DNA of 64,000 nt from Rosa chinensis (lineage: Eukaryota > Streptophyta > Magnoliopsida > Rosales > Rosaceae): contig NC_037092.1 of the NCBI RefSeq assembly GCF_002994745.2, positions 75,463,824-75,527,823 on the forward strand. The letters are read 5' to 3'. The translations under genes were made by a program, and so were the position numbers. The notes under the pieces are model-generated. The model was not told where the DNA came from and did no database searches. It saw only the letters and a list, made by a program, of their open reading frames with translations. Position 1 is the stretch's first letter, and every line of letters starts with the position of its first letter. Positions 1-12,055 of the stretch are shown one piece after another.

Positions 1-23
1 GCTACACATCCAAACACACAAGG

Positions 24-2530
24 TGTCATGCCCCTGATTTTTAACACAATAAAAATCAATATACAATTTCATAATTATACATGCGTGATCGTTCAGTCAT
101 CAATACAAAATACCTGAAAATATCTTCTCTAAAAACCAAGTACATATTGATGCCCTAAACCCACAATTCCAATATTGACCCGCTCCACAGAGTCACATAT
201 TACACAAACTTACAAATTAAATTCTCATCACAAAATAAAACGTAAATACTCCTCAGAGCTTACTACATAGCGGAAGTCATAACAGTGGCAAAGCCAACAA
301 AATTTGCTTCCTACCCTTCCTGCTGCCAACAAGCTACCTCAGCTTCAGCCACGATTACCCTGACCTTCAGGATTAACCCCTACACCGTTTGAATGGTGCA
401 CCGGGTTGCCACACAACAAACCCGGTAATCTTATGAAAGCTCGTATGAGTAACTCATGAACATCAATCAACAACTCACACAAATCAACTTAAGGAAACCA
501 TGAAACCATGATTCCTTCTAATATTCCATATCCTTTCTGCCGAAGGGACAACATAAGTCACCACTATGACAATGTTCTATTTGCTAACTTAACCATCAAG
601 AAGCAAATCAAGTCTCATCTAGACAATTAAAGAAGAATACTCTCGGAACTCTCCTTTAAACTACATACTTATGAGTCTCCAGCAACCTCTATTGTTACCC
701 CCATAAGCTATAATCGCAGACAGACTAGAGCTCTACTGAAATCGTAACCACTCGTCCGGCCAAGGACGTGATTACCTATTCCTGCCTAGGTCACCATCTG
801 CGACCTGTCACCATCTGCTACCTGTCACCATCTGTGACATATGATTTTCAGACCTCGTCTGGTCTTAGAATCAAAAATCAAGGTCACCCTCTGCGACCTG
901 TCACCATCTGTGACATATGATCTTTAGACCCTGTCTGGTCTTAAAATCAAATGTTAAGTAAGTCGTACCTGACCTAAAAATGTTACAAACATCTAGTTTC
1001 GGCTTTCCCCATCCCTGCTCATCATCTGTAGCTCTTGGTACAAGGACCAATACATTTAAAATGAGTCACGTTTGACTCAAAAGTGTAACATCAAACTCAA
1101 TACTTTTCAAACAATAGAAAACATCTTTTTCCACAATATTGTTTCCTGAAAAGTCGTCTTCAACAATAATATGAACACCATCATGAATATTATACATCAC
1201 TCACAAGAATATATATATTTCACGTAATATAAATATATATATATAAACGTAGTCATTCGCTCAGGAATGCCTACTAATACCAACTATAGTTTGCAGTTAA
1301 ACAAATAATGCCAAAACAATAATGGTAATTCCTTTCGTAAATGAACCTTGTGAGATTACTCACCTCGAAACTCCCGTTGCGTCTTTAATATAGAACAAAG
1401 CAGCCAATCCACAAAAGAACCGTCCAAAAATACTTCGTCAAGTACCTAATCACATACGGTTCCAACTTAGTAACGATTCACAATCGAACACTTGGATCCT
1501 CACGGATAGAATAAATCAACAGGTATGAAACAGTAAAAATCATAACAATTTCATACGAACTCGAAAATTTGAGTATTATATATCGAAATGCTCGTATCGA
1601 CGAGTAGAAGACATATAATACCAGAAACAGTCCTTTACGTGATCGGAACGCCCCCAGAACGCCTCCACAGGCGGTGGCGCACCGCCGCCGACCAAAACTC
1701 AATATTTCACAAAACTTCCAACATCAAAGATGTTCACCACAGCATGCTTAACCATTTTCATAACTAGCACAAAGTCAAAAACTAAGCATAAAGGGTCAAA
1801 AACTACCTCTCAAGCCGTGGATTACTGTTCAATCCAAGTTGAACCAAGTTTCACGTGAATCGATCCAAACAACCACCACAGATCGATCCAGGCGGCTGCT
1901 ACAAGCTCCCCAAGCTTGATTTGAAGTCTCACAGAAGTCGGAGATCGGAGAACCAATCAGGTCTGAATACTCAAAACTTCGCCACATTGTTGCGCTATCA
2001 CCGTTACGAGTCGCCTCTAAAGGACACCACAGAGAGGAGTGCAGGGCAGAGAGAAGCAGATCTAGAAAGTTTCACTGCCGGAGACCGCCGAAAAAGTCGG
2101 GCCGGGTTTCTTCGATAGTAAAGGTGTCAACCGAGAGAGAAGAGTGAGAGAAAAGGGCTTTCCGGAAATGGAAATGGAAATGGAAATGGAATTATGAAGG
2201 AATTTTCTGATTTTCTCTATTTATACTAAAACAGAAACTTTTTCCGAAAGCCATCACTTCCTCATAAGAACTCCGATTGACGCGTTCCACATGTCCATGA
2301 ACTCGTATCGACGCGCTCTACCACTTTTGTGAAGGAAGTTTTCTGAGAATCTCAACATATAAAAAGTCAAACTTCACATGACCCTCTAAACTGTGAAATT
2401 CGAATAATTATACGTACGAAAACCATTCCATTTCACATACAACTTACAAATAACACACAATAACAATTATTCGTACAACTGGTCCATTATTAATTACCAA
2501 AATTAAATAATGAAAATCCCAGTCATCACA
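24..2530 (-). mobile_element. Solo LTR (about 2.5 kb) inserted in copia A integrase
   Basis: The block begins TGTCATGCCCCTG and ends CATCACA on the plus strand. It is flanked by CAAGG (19-23) and CGAGG (2531-2535), a 5-bp target duplication with one mismatch. Removing it restores the copia integrase frame exactly. Read on the minus strand it starts TGTGATGACTGGG and ends GGGGCATGACA, like many plant gypsy LTRs. No internal coding region or second LTR is seen, so unequal recombination to a solo LTR is the simplest explanation. Its boundaries resemble those of the second 2.5-kb solo LTR at 60483-62993, but relatedness was not measured. Confidence 0.8.
789..950. repeat. Two imperfect direct repeats inside the solo LTR
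   Basis: Two copies (about 80-90 bp apart) share the words 'tctgcgacctgtcaccatct', 'gtgacatatgat' and 'gtctggtctta'. Each copy contains a short self-complementary stretch around agacc...ggtct. This is internal LTR subrepeat structure with no coding content. Confidence 0.7.
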
Positions 2531-2719
2531 CGAGGTTCAAGGTTTGGTAGGGACGGAATTGACAGAAGTTGCCGAAGTTTCTGCTGAGGATTTTGAAATT
2601 CAATGACCCGAGAAAGAGTACGATTAATGAGGTAGCTGGTGGACTTCACAGCTTCTCCCCAATATTCATGGGGTACATGCATGCCAAACAAGGAGGCACA
2701 GACAACTTCAAGTAACTGT
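2531..2719 (-). pseudogene. Copia A integrase fragment, C-terminal side of the core
   Basis: The minus-strand translation contains CASLFGMHVPHEYWGEAVK and YLINR, the conserved stretch downstream of the DDE core of plant Ty1/copia integrases. It is the direct continuation of the integrase frame that stops at 17026 and is separated from it by gypsy I. The five bases ACTGT (2715-2719) are the left copy of the gypsy I target duplication. The fragment ends at the solo LTR and continues in bases 1-23. Confidence 0.9.
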
Positions 2720-3473
2720 TGTTTGGCTCCAAAACCAGTTAGCTTGCAAACTGTCTCTTTTGAGTTTGTGCGCAGGCATGCCAGCACCATGGGGTGCAGT
2801 CGTCGGGGCGTCCCTTGACCTGACTTCTCGAATCAAGCGCTGTGGACGAGGAGAGCACCAACCTCATCACAAGGCTCTTTTCCTTGCCTTCCGAAAAAGG
2901 ACTTCTTTGCCTTACGTGGGTAAGGGCTTTGGTTGTGGTCTCTTTGCGTTCACTGAATCGATACTTAGTATTGTAGACTAAGCAGAGCAATCACTGGAAA
3001 GTTGTGAGAAAGCACAGGGTTTGCTAAAGCGTGACTTCTGCTTCACTGGGTTGTGAGGGTCTTACCCTTGCTTCGCTGGTAGTATCGGTGGCAATAACAC
3101 TTATAGTCGGCTCCTGGGGAGACTAGGACTAGAAGTACGGTCGCCGGGTTTCAACGAGGATGAAGGTTTGCTCCTGGGAGGCTTAATAATCTGTGCGATT
3201 AGTTGAGTTAAGAGTTGTCCTTTATTTTTCCTTTAAACCTGGTATTTATACCTTAAGGTTTCGACTGTTTCTTGCCATAGAAGGATTATTGGTTGAAGTT
3301 TCATATTCAACCTTTGCTATTGGACTCCTATAAGGGCTCGTTTACCTTATGGATTTTGGACTGAGTGAAGCTGTAACCCAAACCCAAGTAGACTCTATTT
3401 TGGGGCCGCAGGTATCGGCCTGTTCTGCTAAACCCACTAAGGATCTTGCCAAAAATACTTTTGGGCTCAAACA
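2720..3473 (-). repeat. Gypsy I 3' LTR
   Basis: 754 bp, starting TGTTTGGCTCC and ending GGGCTCAAACA on the plus strand; partner of 16272-17025. The adjoining bases 3474-3489 read, on the minus strand, as the purine-rich tract GGGGCTTGGGGAGTAA immediately upstream of the LTR. This fixes the orientation of the element. Confidence 0.95.
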
Positions 3474-3738
3474 TTACTCCCCAAGCCCCGAAATCAGGCC
3501 CGCAAAAATGTAACTGATTGAAGGGGACTAAAGCGACACACCTATTAATCAAAACGATGTGATTAATGAGGATCGCGTCCATTCGCTTGAAAAACGTCTT
3601 TTCGATGCATCGTTTCCCTCACAAAATCTCTTATTTAAACCCGCAGTCATTCCCGACCTGTCACATCAGAAACCCTTTCAGTCTCCTAAACCCAGAAAAA
3701 CCCTCTTTCCAGACCATCTTCCTCATCGCAACCTAGAA

Positions 3739-6700
3739 ATGGCCCCTCTAAAGAAGATAATTATCGATCAGGAAGATGAACTCAATGAGAACGCCGCCCA
3801 TACTTGGGGAACTGGCATCGGCGCTCACTGTCTTATCCACACCAGTGTCCAAAGACCTCTGCTTCTTAGACTCCCTCATCGCCATGCCGGACTGGGCCCA
3901 GCACAGCAAGATTCCATCCCGCCGATGCTGTCGCCCTCTACGGCCTACCTATCTGTCGACCCATTCCAGTCCTCTAAAGGACTCCTAGAGATTTCAGTAG
4001 TTGGGGTGCACAACAACAAAGAGCCAAAATAGGGTACTGGCCATCGCACATTACCACAGGGAGCTTTCCTGGTATCGCGAAGCGTGATCACGAGATCTGG
4101 CCTGTTGGAACGCGGCAGGTATCACCCACACCATTGATCTGTGCTTTTGCCTCCCGCGCGGTGGCAATCGCTCGCCGCTTGCTGCCTTTCTTTGTTTTTG
4201 GAATATTGCCACCAACACCTTCGATTTCCGATTTGGCCAAATGAACGTCACGCTATTAGACATCCTCACCATTACCGGCTTACCCATTGATGGCGAGCCC
4301 TATGTGCACGGTCAATTCGACTCTACCACCTTTACTTCGAGCATGGCCCAAACCGGTCGCAACGCCCATAGCAGCTTCTAACCTTGGTGGTTGTCCTATT
4401 ATCGCAGAGAACACAACCCGACCGGGGGAATTGCTTTCTTGGAGTATTGACTCTGCAAATTCATCTTCTATATCTCCACCAACAAGCCCACTGGTCATTG
4501 GACTTCCTTGGCAACAGCCCTCTACAATGGCCGCCGCGTTGGACTCGGCCAACCAGTACTAGGCGCTCTCTACTGCCTGCTGTACCAAGCCATCATGCAT
4601 TCTTTTGAGACTAGCATTTCTGGCCCCTTCTGGATCCTTGATTTCTGGATCCAAACTTACTTTCCGTACTTCCGCCGCGATGACATTCCATCACTTCCAC
4701 CCATTTATCAGCTTTTGGGCGAGTGGCTCAACCGCGAGGCAAGGTACACACCCCCTCCTTATTGCGAGTGTTTCTCATATTTGTACCTTCTGCACGAAAT
4801 GCCCTATTGCGACTTAGTACTTGGAAGAAGATTCCCGCCTCCACTTGAAAATGGGTTTCTCCCTGGACACCCACAATATGATGATCGCGCGCGCTTGGCT
4901 TTTCGCCGCGCGATTTCCTGCTCAGATATTAGACTTGCTGCTGAAGAGCTCAGTTATGAACTTTATGCTCCTAATCATTTTGCTCGCCAGCTTGGCCTGA
5001 TCCAGTTAGTACCATTCCCCCTCTACGATGCCTGGAATTATAACACCTCTTGGCGCATAATTGGCCCTCCATCAAGACCTCCGCCAGCCCAAAGCATGCT
5101 TGCGCTGGTCGATCTTCCCAACTGGGCTAATGAAATCGCTTCCGTTGATGGGAACGCTGAAGAATATGAGCAATGGTGGACAGAAGTTTCCGTCAACTGC
5201 TGGAGGCAAAGGGATGATGAGCTCTTTGCGACTATCTTTCAAGAACTGAGGCATCCTTACGATGCTGATACTGAATTGCTCGCTCGATTTCCTAAAGATG
5301 GAGCACAATCTCCGCCACCTAAACGGACTCTGCGACTCACGCGAGCCTCGCATCCTGTTCAAGCTCGAATTGTAATCCGAGAGCCCTCTCAAGAGGTAAT
5401 TCCTTTTTTGGCAGATTGAACACTCCTTTTCTTATTACTTTTCTCCCTCTAACTTGGATAACAACAGGGATGCATGCCACCCTCGAGCGCTACTGCTCCG
5501 GCAACTGAGCAGGCCACGAGACAAAAACAGAAAGCGATCGCGCTGACGCCTGAAGTCGTTGAGGACTCCTCTGATGATGAAGATCTACAAACGGTAAGGC
5601 ACTCTTTAATCGCTTCATGCTTTAATGCATACTTTCTTCCATGGTTTTTCTTGAACCTGTCCTTTTCTTAGATCGTAGCCATTCTGGCTCTCAAACGCAG
5701 TCGCGCTGACCCTCGAACTGACCCATGGGAAGAAGATGAACCACTCACTGATCGCCTGGTAATATACGCTCAATGCATACACTGATATCTTCTTTTATTA
5801 TTATGCGACCTCATAACGCTTTCCCTTTGCAGGTTCATCATAGGTCTTCAAGACCAGCTAGGGAAGGATCCTCCTCCGCTCCAGTTGGCGGAGACGTCTC
5901 TGTTTCGAACTCCCAAGCGCTTCCTGTTGCAGCGATTCCTCCACATCCTACCAACACTTCTAGTGGCTTGCAACTAGCATTGGTCCCGGTCCAGATCCTA
6001 GACGATAGTTTACCGGAGGTTAAAGAAAGTGTGCCACCACCAGATACATCCCGCGAGCAGCTAACTGCCATGCCCCTCCTGGAATAAGTAGCACCTGACT
6101 CAATTCCAGACATTGTTGAAGCCACCCTGGCACAAAGAGTACCAGAAAGTACTCGCGAGCCACCTGCTGAAGAGGTATGCTTCTCCGTAACTATTTCCCT
6201 TTTCAATTTCCACTTGGTCATCTTATAAACGCATCTTCCTAGGATCAAAACATCGCTTCAAATGAGGAAGTGGTTGTCGCTGTTGAGGAAACAGTTGTTG
6301 AGAACCTCGTTGAACCCACCTTGGCCGGCCAAGAACATGCCCCCCAAATTTCTGAAGAAAGGGATGACCTAAACCTCGACCCAGCGTCGGAGGCCGTTCC
6401 CGTCGCGGAACCCCTTGAGGCTCCTACCACTGCTACTTCGAACCCACCTGCCCCTCCCTCTAGACTGGAGAGGTTGGCTCGCGCACTTGAAGTGTCCCTT
6501 CCTGGGGTTGTAGATGATGCCCGAGAAGAACTTCACCGTCTCCTGGGTCCTGATATCCTGACACCTGGTGCCATCACAAGGGCCTTGGAGTATCTTAGAG
6601 TGCTATGTAGCGAGCATGCTATTACTGAAGAGCAATTTCGCGACATAGACAAGTTGTTGGATGATCTTCCCCAGTGGCTTAATGCAGAGGCAACCGCGAC

Positions 6701-7020
6701 CGCGCAAGCCAGGCAAGCCCAGGCCCACTAACAGGGGCTTGCCCATCAAATGGACTCCTCTCGCGACTTTCTGGGTGATCGGGCCGTCCTTATTAGAGAC
6801 TTGAGACTCACGCAGAACCACCTTCGGTCTCAAATTCAAGATTTCCAGGCCCAACTAGCTGCAGTGACCGCCCGACTTGCCCAAGAAGAGCCTCAACTGG
6901 ACCAACCCTTGGCCGCCTCCAAGGCACTATCTCAAAACCTGGCACAGGCTCATGCAGACGCCCAACAGGCAGAGTGAGCCGCTGCCGACGCCAGCTTTCG
7001 CCTGGATCAGCATTTCCTCC
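3739..7020 (+). pseudogene. Captured plant mobile domain (PMD, aminotransferase-like) gene, antisense in gypsy I
   Basis: Plus-strand gene between the 3' LTR and the end of pol. The PMD core (Pfam PF10536 type) is recognisable from NTFDFRFGQMNVTLLDILTI and TGLPIDGEP (about 4210-4300) through LCKFIFYISTNKPTGHW to a long clean stretch ending at 5395. Four GT-AG introns of 68-78 bp keep the frame: 5396-5467, 5594-5671, 5759-5832 and 6175-6242. After the PMD come an acidic/Pro-rich linker (DSSDDEDLQT and following exons), a helical region and a predicted coiled-coil tail around 6780-6970. The probable start is ATG 3739, but the first 300 bases change frame at least once. Stops at 4085, 4379, 4448, 6085, 6729 and 6975 are each one C-to-T or G-to-A change from a sense codon. 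PMD proteins are known from plant silencing factors and from transposons; the role inside retroelements is unknown. The call of PMD is firm, while the exact start and end are not. Confidence 0.85.
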
Positions 7021-7052
7021 GCCTAACTTATGCGGGCCGAGGACTTTAGGCC

Positions 7053-8207
7053 TGTATCATTAGGCCCATTCTTTTTGTATAAACAATATTAATTAATATC
7101 CTTATTTATGGTTTATCTAATATTCGGCCCACTTTGTTTGGCCCAAATATCGCTTTAATTTATAGATAACCAAGTGATTAAACTTGCCTTTACTGCCATT
7201 AAAACAGTTTGAAATAGATAACCTCGAAATGGAGCTGTTATCTCCTTGAAGACCGCCCCGCTTCCCACGCGTCTCCAAACCTCCTTCATTTCGGAGATCT
7301 CAGCATTCAATTCCATTGATATTCCCATTGATAGTGTTGAAACCAGTTCAACTACCCATCAAATGGTTGAAGCCACTGAAGTTGGCCCTATATATAGCTG
7401 TACTTTGGGGAAAGGAAAACTTATACAAACATGGCTCTCCCAGAAACAACTCTGCAAGCCCTGCTTCTTTTCCTTCTATTCTTGAAATCTTCTCCTCATG
7501 TCTCGCCCTCAGCCTCTAACACCTAGGCTTTATGGCTTAATCTCAATACCTGGATAGGCCTCATGGCCTAATCTCAGGTCCAGCCGCATGTCTTTGGCCT
7601 CAGAAAGTTTGGATGGGATTCACCTGTTTCAGTTAGGCTGAAGAACATGTGGCGCTCCTAACACAGGGAACCAGATTCTGGGGATTCTTTCTCCTCAGAT
7701 TTCCTCACGTGGAGCAATTCGAAGAAGGGCGGAAGGCCACTTGAGGCCGAGCGTTCTTCTTCTGCGGTTCACCTCCGGGTGCTGACGAACGGGCTTCCGT
7801 TTTTCCCCTAGAGGTAGATCACGCAACCGGGCTGCACTCCAGCACTGATTCCATCTCCATCTCGGAGGATAACTCCTTACGAGGGCTGTGATGGATTATT
7901 TCCTTCCCTCTCCTCCTAGTACAAATGATAGCAGCTGCAGTCCGGGTTCAAGAGAAATGGGTGAAGAGAGCAAGAGTAGAGTTGATGACCTCCCTGCCTC
8001 CTCCTCAATATAAGATCCAGAAACTCTTAGAAGATCTGTAATCTGTCTTTCAGCCACATTTGGCTTTGTAATTTGCAAGTTTAATTGTTGCGAATGTACT
8101 TGTATTGCTTTGGCAGCAAAGCCACTTGATGAATACTAACTTTGTTATTATGTCAAACAAATCTCATATAATAATAATAAGGCCTCTGGGATAGGCCCTT
8201 ACATACA
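7053..8207 (+). repeat. LTR-like segment of a different retrotransposon, nested in gypsy I
   Basis: The segment starts TGTATCATTAGGCCC and ends GGCCCTTACATACA, giving TGTAT...ATACA terminal inverted bases. It is followed at once by CCAACACCGTTGTCAGGGA (about 8211-8229). That matches the common plant gypsy primer site TGGCGCCGTTGCCGGGGA except for transitions. A TATA-like TATATATAG lies at about 7387, as in an LTR promoter. No second copy exists in the window, so this rests on end structure and the primer-site resemblance only. It lies just downstream of the last PMD coding exon. Confidence 0.5.
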
Positions 8208-8384
8208 TTCCCAACACCGTTGTCAGGGATAATAAACAAAAAAGATACCAAAAAAAAAAATTGAACTCAAACCAAGCCAGAAGTCATAGAGAGTTTCCCC
8301 CTAGTCTGACTGTGGGAACGAAGACCAGAGAGTGAGGCCACTGAAATTGGCCGAGGTATGAGAGTTGAGGAGAGCCAAGGAAGA

Positions 8385-11300
8385 CTAAGCTTGCCCCCCT
8401 GTGTCGGGAATGGAAGTATCAGGAGGATCTTCAAACTCCCAAACGCTTGGGTAATACTTCTTCAGGAAACAATCGTTGATGGGGTTGCGGTGAAGGTCAC
8501 CATCCAAATCTTTGAGGTGAAAAGCCCAGCGCTCCAAAATTATGTGAATAACAAAGGGTCCTTCCCATCGCGGAATCCACTTACCGCGGCCGGTCAACTT
8601 CTCGCCAAAGGGCAACACGGCCTTCCACACAAGATCACCCTCCGCGTAACTGTGACCCCGCGTCCTCTTATCATATGCTCCCTCGATCCGCTGTTTTTCC
8701 ATGACTAAGCTGTCCAACGCCTCCAAGCGCTGCTCCCCGAGGGCATAATGCTCTTGCCACATTGCTTGAACATAATCTTCCCCGATTAGGTGATGTTGCT
8801 CTTGAACGCGCAAGGATTGCACATTAATTTCCAAAGGGAGAACAACGTCATGGCCAAACATCAACGCATAGAGAGTCGTGGCAGTAGGGTTCCGCTTAGA
8901 GGTACGGTAGGGCCAAAGCGTTTCATATAGTGTTTCATGCCATTGACGAGGGTTCTCAACAAGCATCTTCTTCAATAGGGTAATGATAATTTTGTTACTA
9001 GCCTCTGCTGGACCATTGGATTGAGCATAATAAGGAGTACTATGGATAAACTAGATGCCCAAATCATTGACAAGCTTTTCTACTTCACCGCCCATAAATG
9101 CTGCCCCTGTAGGAAACCAACACCTCTGGGATGCCGAACCTGTAGATAATATGCTGAAATATGAAGTGACGAATGGTGGCAACTGAAGCCTCCTTTAAAG
9201 GTTCAGCCTCCACCTATTTAGTTAAGAAGTCCGTAGCAACAATAATGAACTTGTGCTGGAGCGAAGAGTGGGGTTGGATCATGCCAATTAAGTCCAATGC
9301 CCAACCGCGCGCCGGCCAGGGTTTGATAATAAGTTGCATGGGGATATTAGGGATATGTTGAACGGGACCATGTGCCTGGCTGTCTTGACACCCTTTTGTG
9401 AATGCGATACAATCCTTCAAAATACTAGGCCAATAATACCCATGTCTCCGGATAAGCCATCGCATTTTTGGGCCTGCTTGATGGGCTTTACACATGCCTA
9501 CATTCGCTTCAAGCATTAAGCGTTTTGCCTCACGACCATAGACACACCTGAAGTCTATGCCATCTTCGCCACGTCGTCGCAGCTCGTCGCCTCTGAGAAA
9601 GTAATTTAGCGCCAGAAAACGGATCTTCCTATCTGTAGAAACACCTGGCTGCTTTAGATAAGCCATCAGAGGGATCCACCAATCCGCGTCTATAGGCTCT
9701 AAGATCGCGACTAATGGTGCATCTGGTGGATCAGCCCGCGCGAGCCACAAAGGCAGCGTGCGCCGCTTTACTTTTAGAATACGCTCGTGAACCCCATACT
9801 TCAGAGTAATGCCAGTAGCCAACTGAGCCAGCTCGTTTGCAGCGAAATTGCGCTCGTGAGGTATGTATTCCAGGTCCACATCCTCAAACTGGACCAAAAA
9901 CTCAAGCGCGCAATCCAAATATGGAGCAAGCAAACGGCTGTCGCACCTGTACTTTTCGCGAAGCTGGTTAATCACGAGCAAAGAATCACCGCTCACTTGG
10001 ATGTCTCTTATTCCTAGTTCAAGCAACAACTCTAGGCCTATAATGAGGCCCTCATATTCAACTTGGTTATTAGTGCACCAGAACTCTAATTGGAAAGAAT
10101 ATGAGAAACGATCGCCAGCTGGGTTTTCCAGAACAACCCCTGCCCCTGCTAACGTCTCTGTTCTTGAGCCATCAAAAAATAATACCCAGGGCTGAAGTGA
10201 AACGGTGGCTTGATACAGCCAGGCATATTCAGGCAAGCATGCTAAATTCGGGCGACCCACAGTTTCAGCAGCGATCTCTAATTCTCTCACCATGGGGACA
10301 TCCAGCATAGGATGATGTGCCAAAAAGTCGGCGATGGCTTGACCGTTAACTGCTTTCTGTGGAACATACTGGAGCGAGAACTCAGACAAAGCTAGCATCA
10401 ATTTGCCAATACGACATCTCAAAATAGGTCGCGAGAGCATATACTTGACAAGATCGGTTTGAGCGATGATACAAGTAGTAAAAGATAATATGTAGTGCCG
10501 CAACTTGCATGCACATAAGTATAAAGTAAGACACATCTTCTCCATAGGAGTATACCTTGTTTCGCAATCCGTCAGTGTCCGATTGAGGTAGAAGATGGCG
10601 TGTTCGATGCCTTCCTCATCATCCTGAGCGAGCAGGCTGCCAATGGAAGCCTCAGCTGCTAAAATATATAATTTTAATGGAAATCTAGCTCGGGGGGAAC
10701 CAGCACTGGTGGGTTCACGAGGTAGGCTTTGATCTTGTCAAAAGCTTCTTGATGTTTAGGTTCCCACACGAATTCTCTTTGTCCCTGCAACTTTAGCATG
10801 GGAGAAAATGGCTGGATTTTACCTGCGGAGTTAGAGATAAAACAGCACAAAAAGTTGATCTTCCCCAACAAACGTTGTAGCTCTTTCTTCGTTCATAGGG
10901 GAGATGCATTGATAACTGCATTTGCCTTATCCTCAGGCACCTCAATGCCCCTTTGGTGGACAATGAATCCCAAAAAGTCACCTGCCTGAACTCCGAATAC
11001 GCACTTGGCTGGGTTCATCTTGAGCTTGTGTAGGCACATGCGCTCAAACACCATCCTGAGATCCGCGATATGATCCCCTTGTCTTTTCGATTTTACGACC
11101 ACGTCGTCAATATAAACCTCTAAGATCTTTCCCAATATGTCGTAGAAGATCAGGTTCATAGCTCTCTGATACATGGCCCCGACATTCTTTAGACCAAATG
11201 GCATGACCACATATTCGAACACTCCTGCGAACCCTGGGCAGCGGAATGCGGTCTTATGCCGATCTTCCTCCGCGACCGGAATCTGATGATACCCTGCAGT

Positions 11301-11978
11301 TCCGTCCATGAAGGACAGCAGTTCATGTCCTGCTACTGCGTCCACCAACATATCCACGACCGGCATGGGGTAGTTGTCTTTTGGTGTAGCGAGATTGAGG
11401 TCTCTGTAGTCCACGCAGACCCACATTTTGCCATTCTTTTTGCGAATAGGCACTATATTAGATAGCCACTGATTGTACTTGACTACTCTGATAATGCCTG
11501 ACTTATGCATCTTTTCGACCTCCTCTTTGACTAAAACTTGGGTCTCAGAGTTCATTCTTCGCGGCTCTTATTTCACAGGCCTCATATCAGGCAGTGTGGG
11601 GAGCTGATGACATACCAAGTCCGGTGACAAACCTGGCATGTCTTCATATTTCTCAGTGAAGCAATCCTTGAATTCCAGCAACAAGTCGACGAGCCTTTGT
11701 TTCTCTTTAGGCTTTAAATAAGCACTGATAGCCACCTCAATAGGCTCATCAGCTGTTCCAAGATTGACCTTCTCAGTGGGATCCCTAACCTTTGGAGGCG
11801 TGTCATCCAAAGTCGCTGGAGCGAGCTGGATCTCTTCTTCTTCCTCTTCTCGATCAGAGACTTCTTCATTAACTATTTCTAAGGTCGCGATACGATCATA
11901 GGCCTCTCTTTCTACCAAGTACGAAGATAATCTATCGTACAACGAGTAGTAGGCCTCTATTCCTTCCTCTGGAAGGTT
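8385..11978 (-). pseudogene. Gypsy I pol: RT, RNase H, archaeal-type RNase H, integrase
   Basis: Read right to left. The RT (about 11555-10893) has the palm motif VYIDDVVVKS and fingers/palm blocks such as WVCVDYRDLN and MPFGLKN. The RT connection and the first RNase H run through about 10330 (sequence AIADFLAHH). The second, archaeal-type RNase H is at about 10200-9800 with the LFFDGSRTE, NNQVEYEGL and SGDSLLV blocks. The integrase zinc region and the start of the core lie at about 9650-9214 (WALDLIGMI). The integrase core and C-terminus end at 8385. Frames change near 10660 and 9210, and stops occur at 11568 and 10893. The upstream part (11978-11568) is the acidic protease-RT linker. The enzymes would copy the element RNA into DNA and insert it, but no intact reading frame remains. 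Confidence 0.92.
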
Positions 11979-12055
11979 GTAATCAATTAAATATCAAGGG
12001 GACTGGGCACAGCATGGCCAGGTCTCTCCAAACCTTCCTTTGCGAGTGTAAGCCC

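Noticed and set aside
2739..2990. ORFs of 83 and 73 codons on both strands, with near copies at 16228-16542
   Set aside because: They lie wholly within the two gypsy I LTRs, and frame differences between the LTR copies are not constrained.
7431..7529. Short ORF with a hydrophobic, signal-peptide-like start downstream of a TATA box
   Set aside because: It lies inside the LTR-like block, is only about 32 codons and is best explained as chance in the leader of an LTR transcript.
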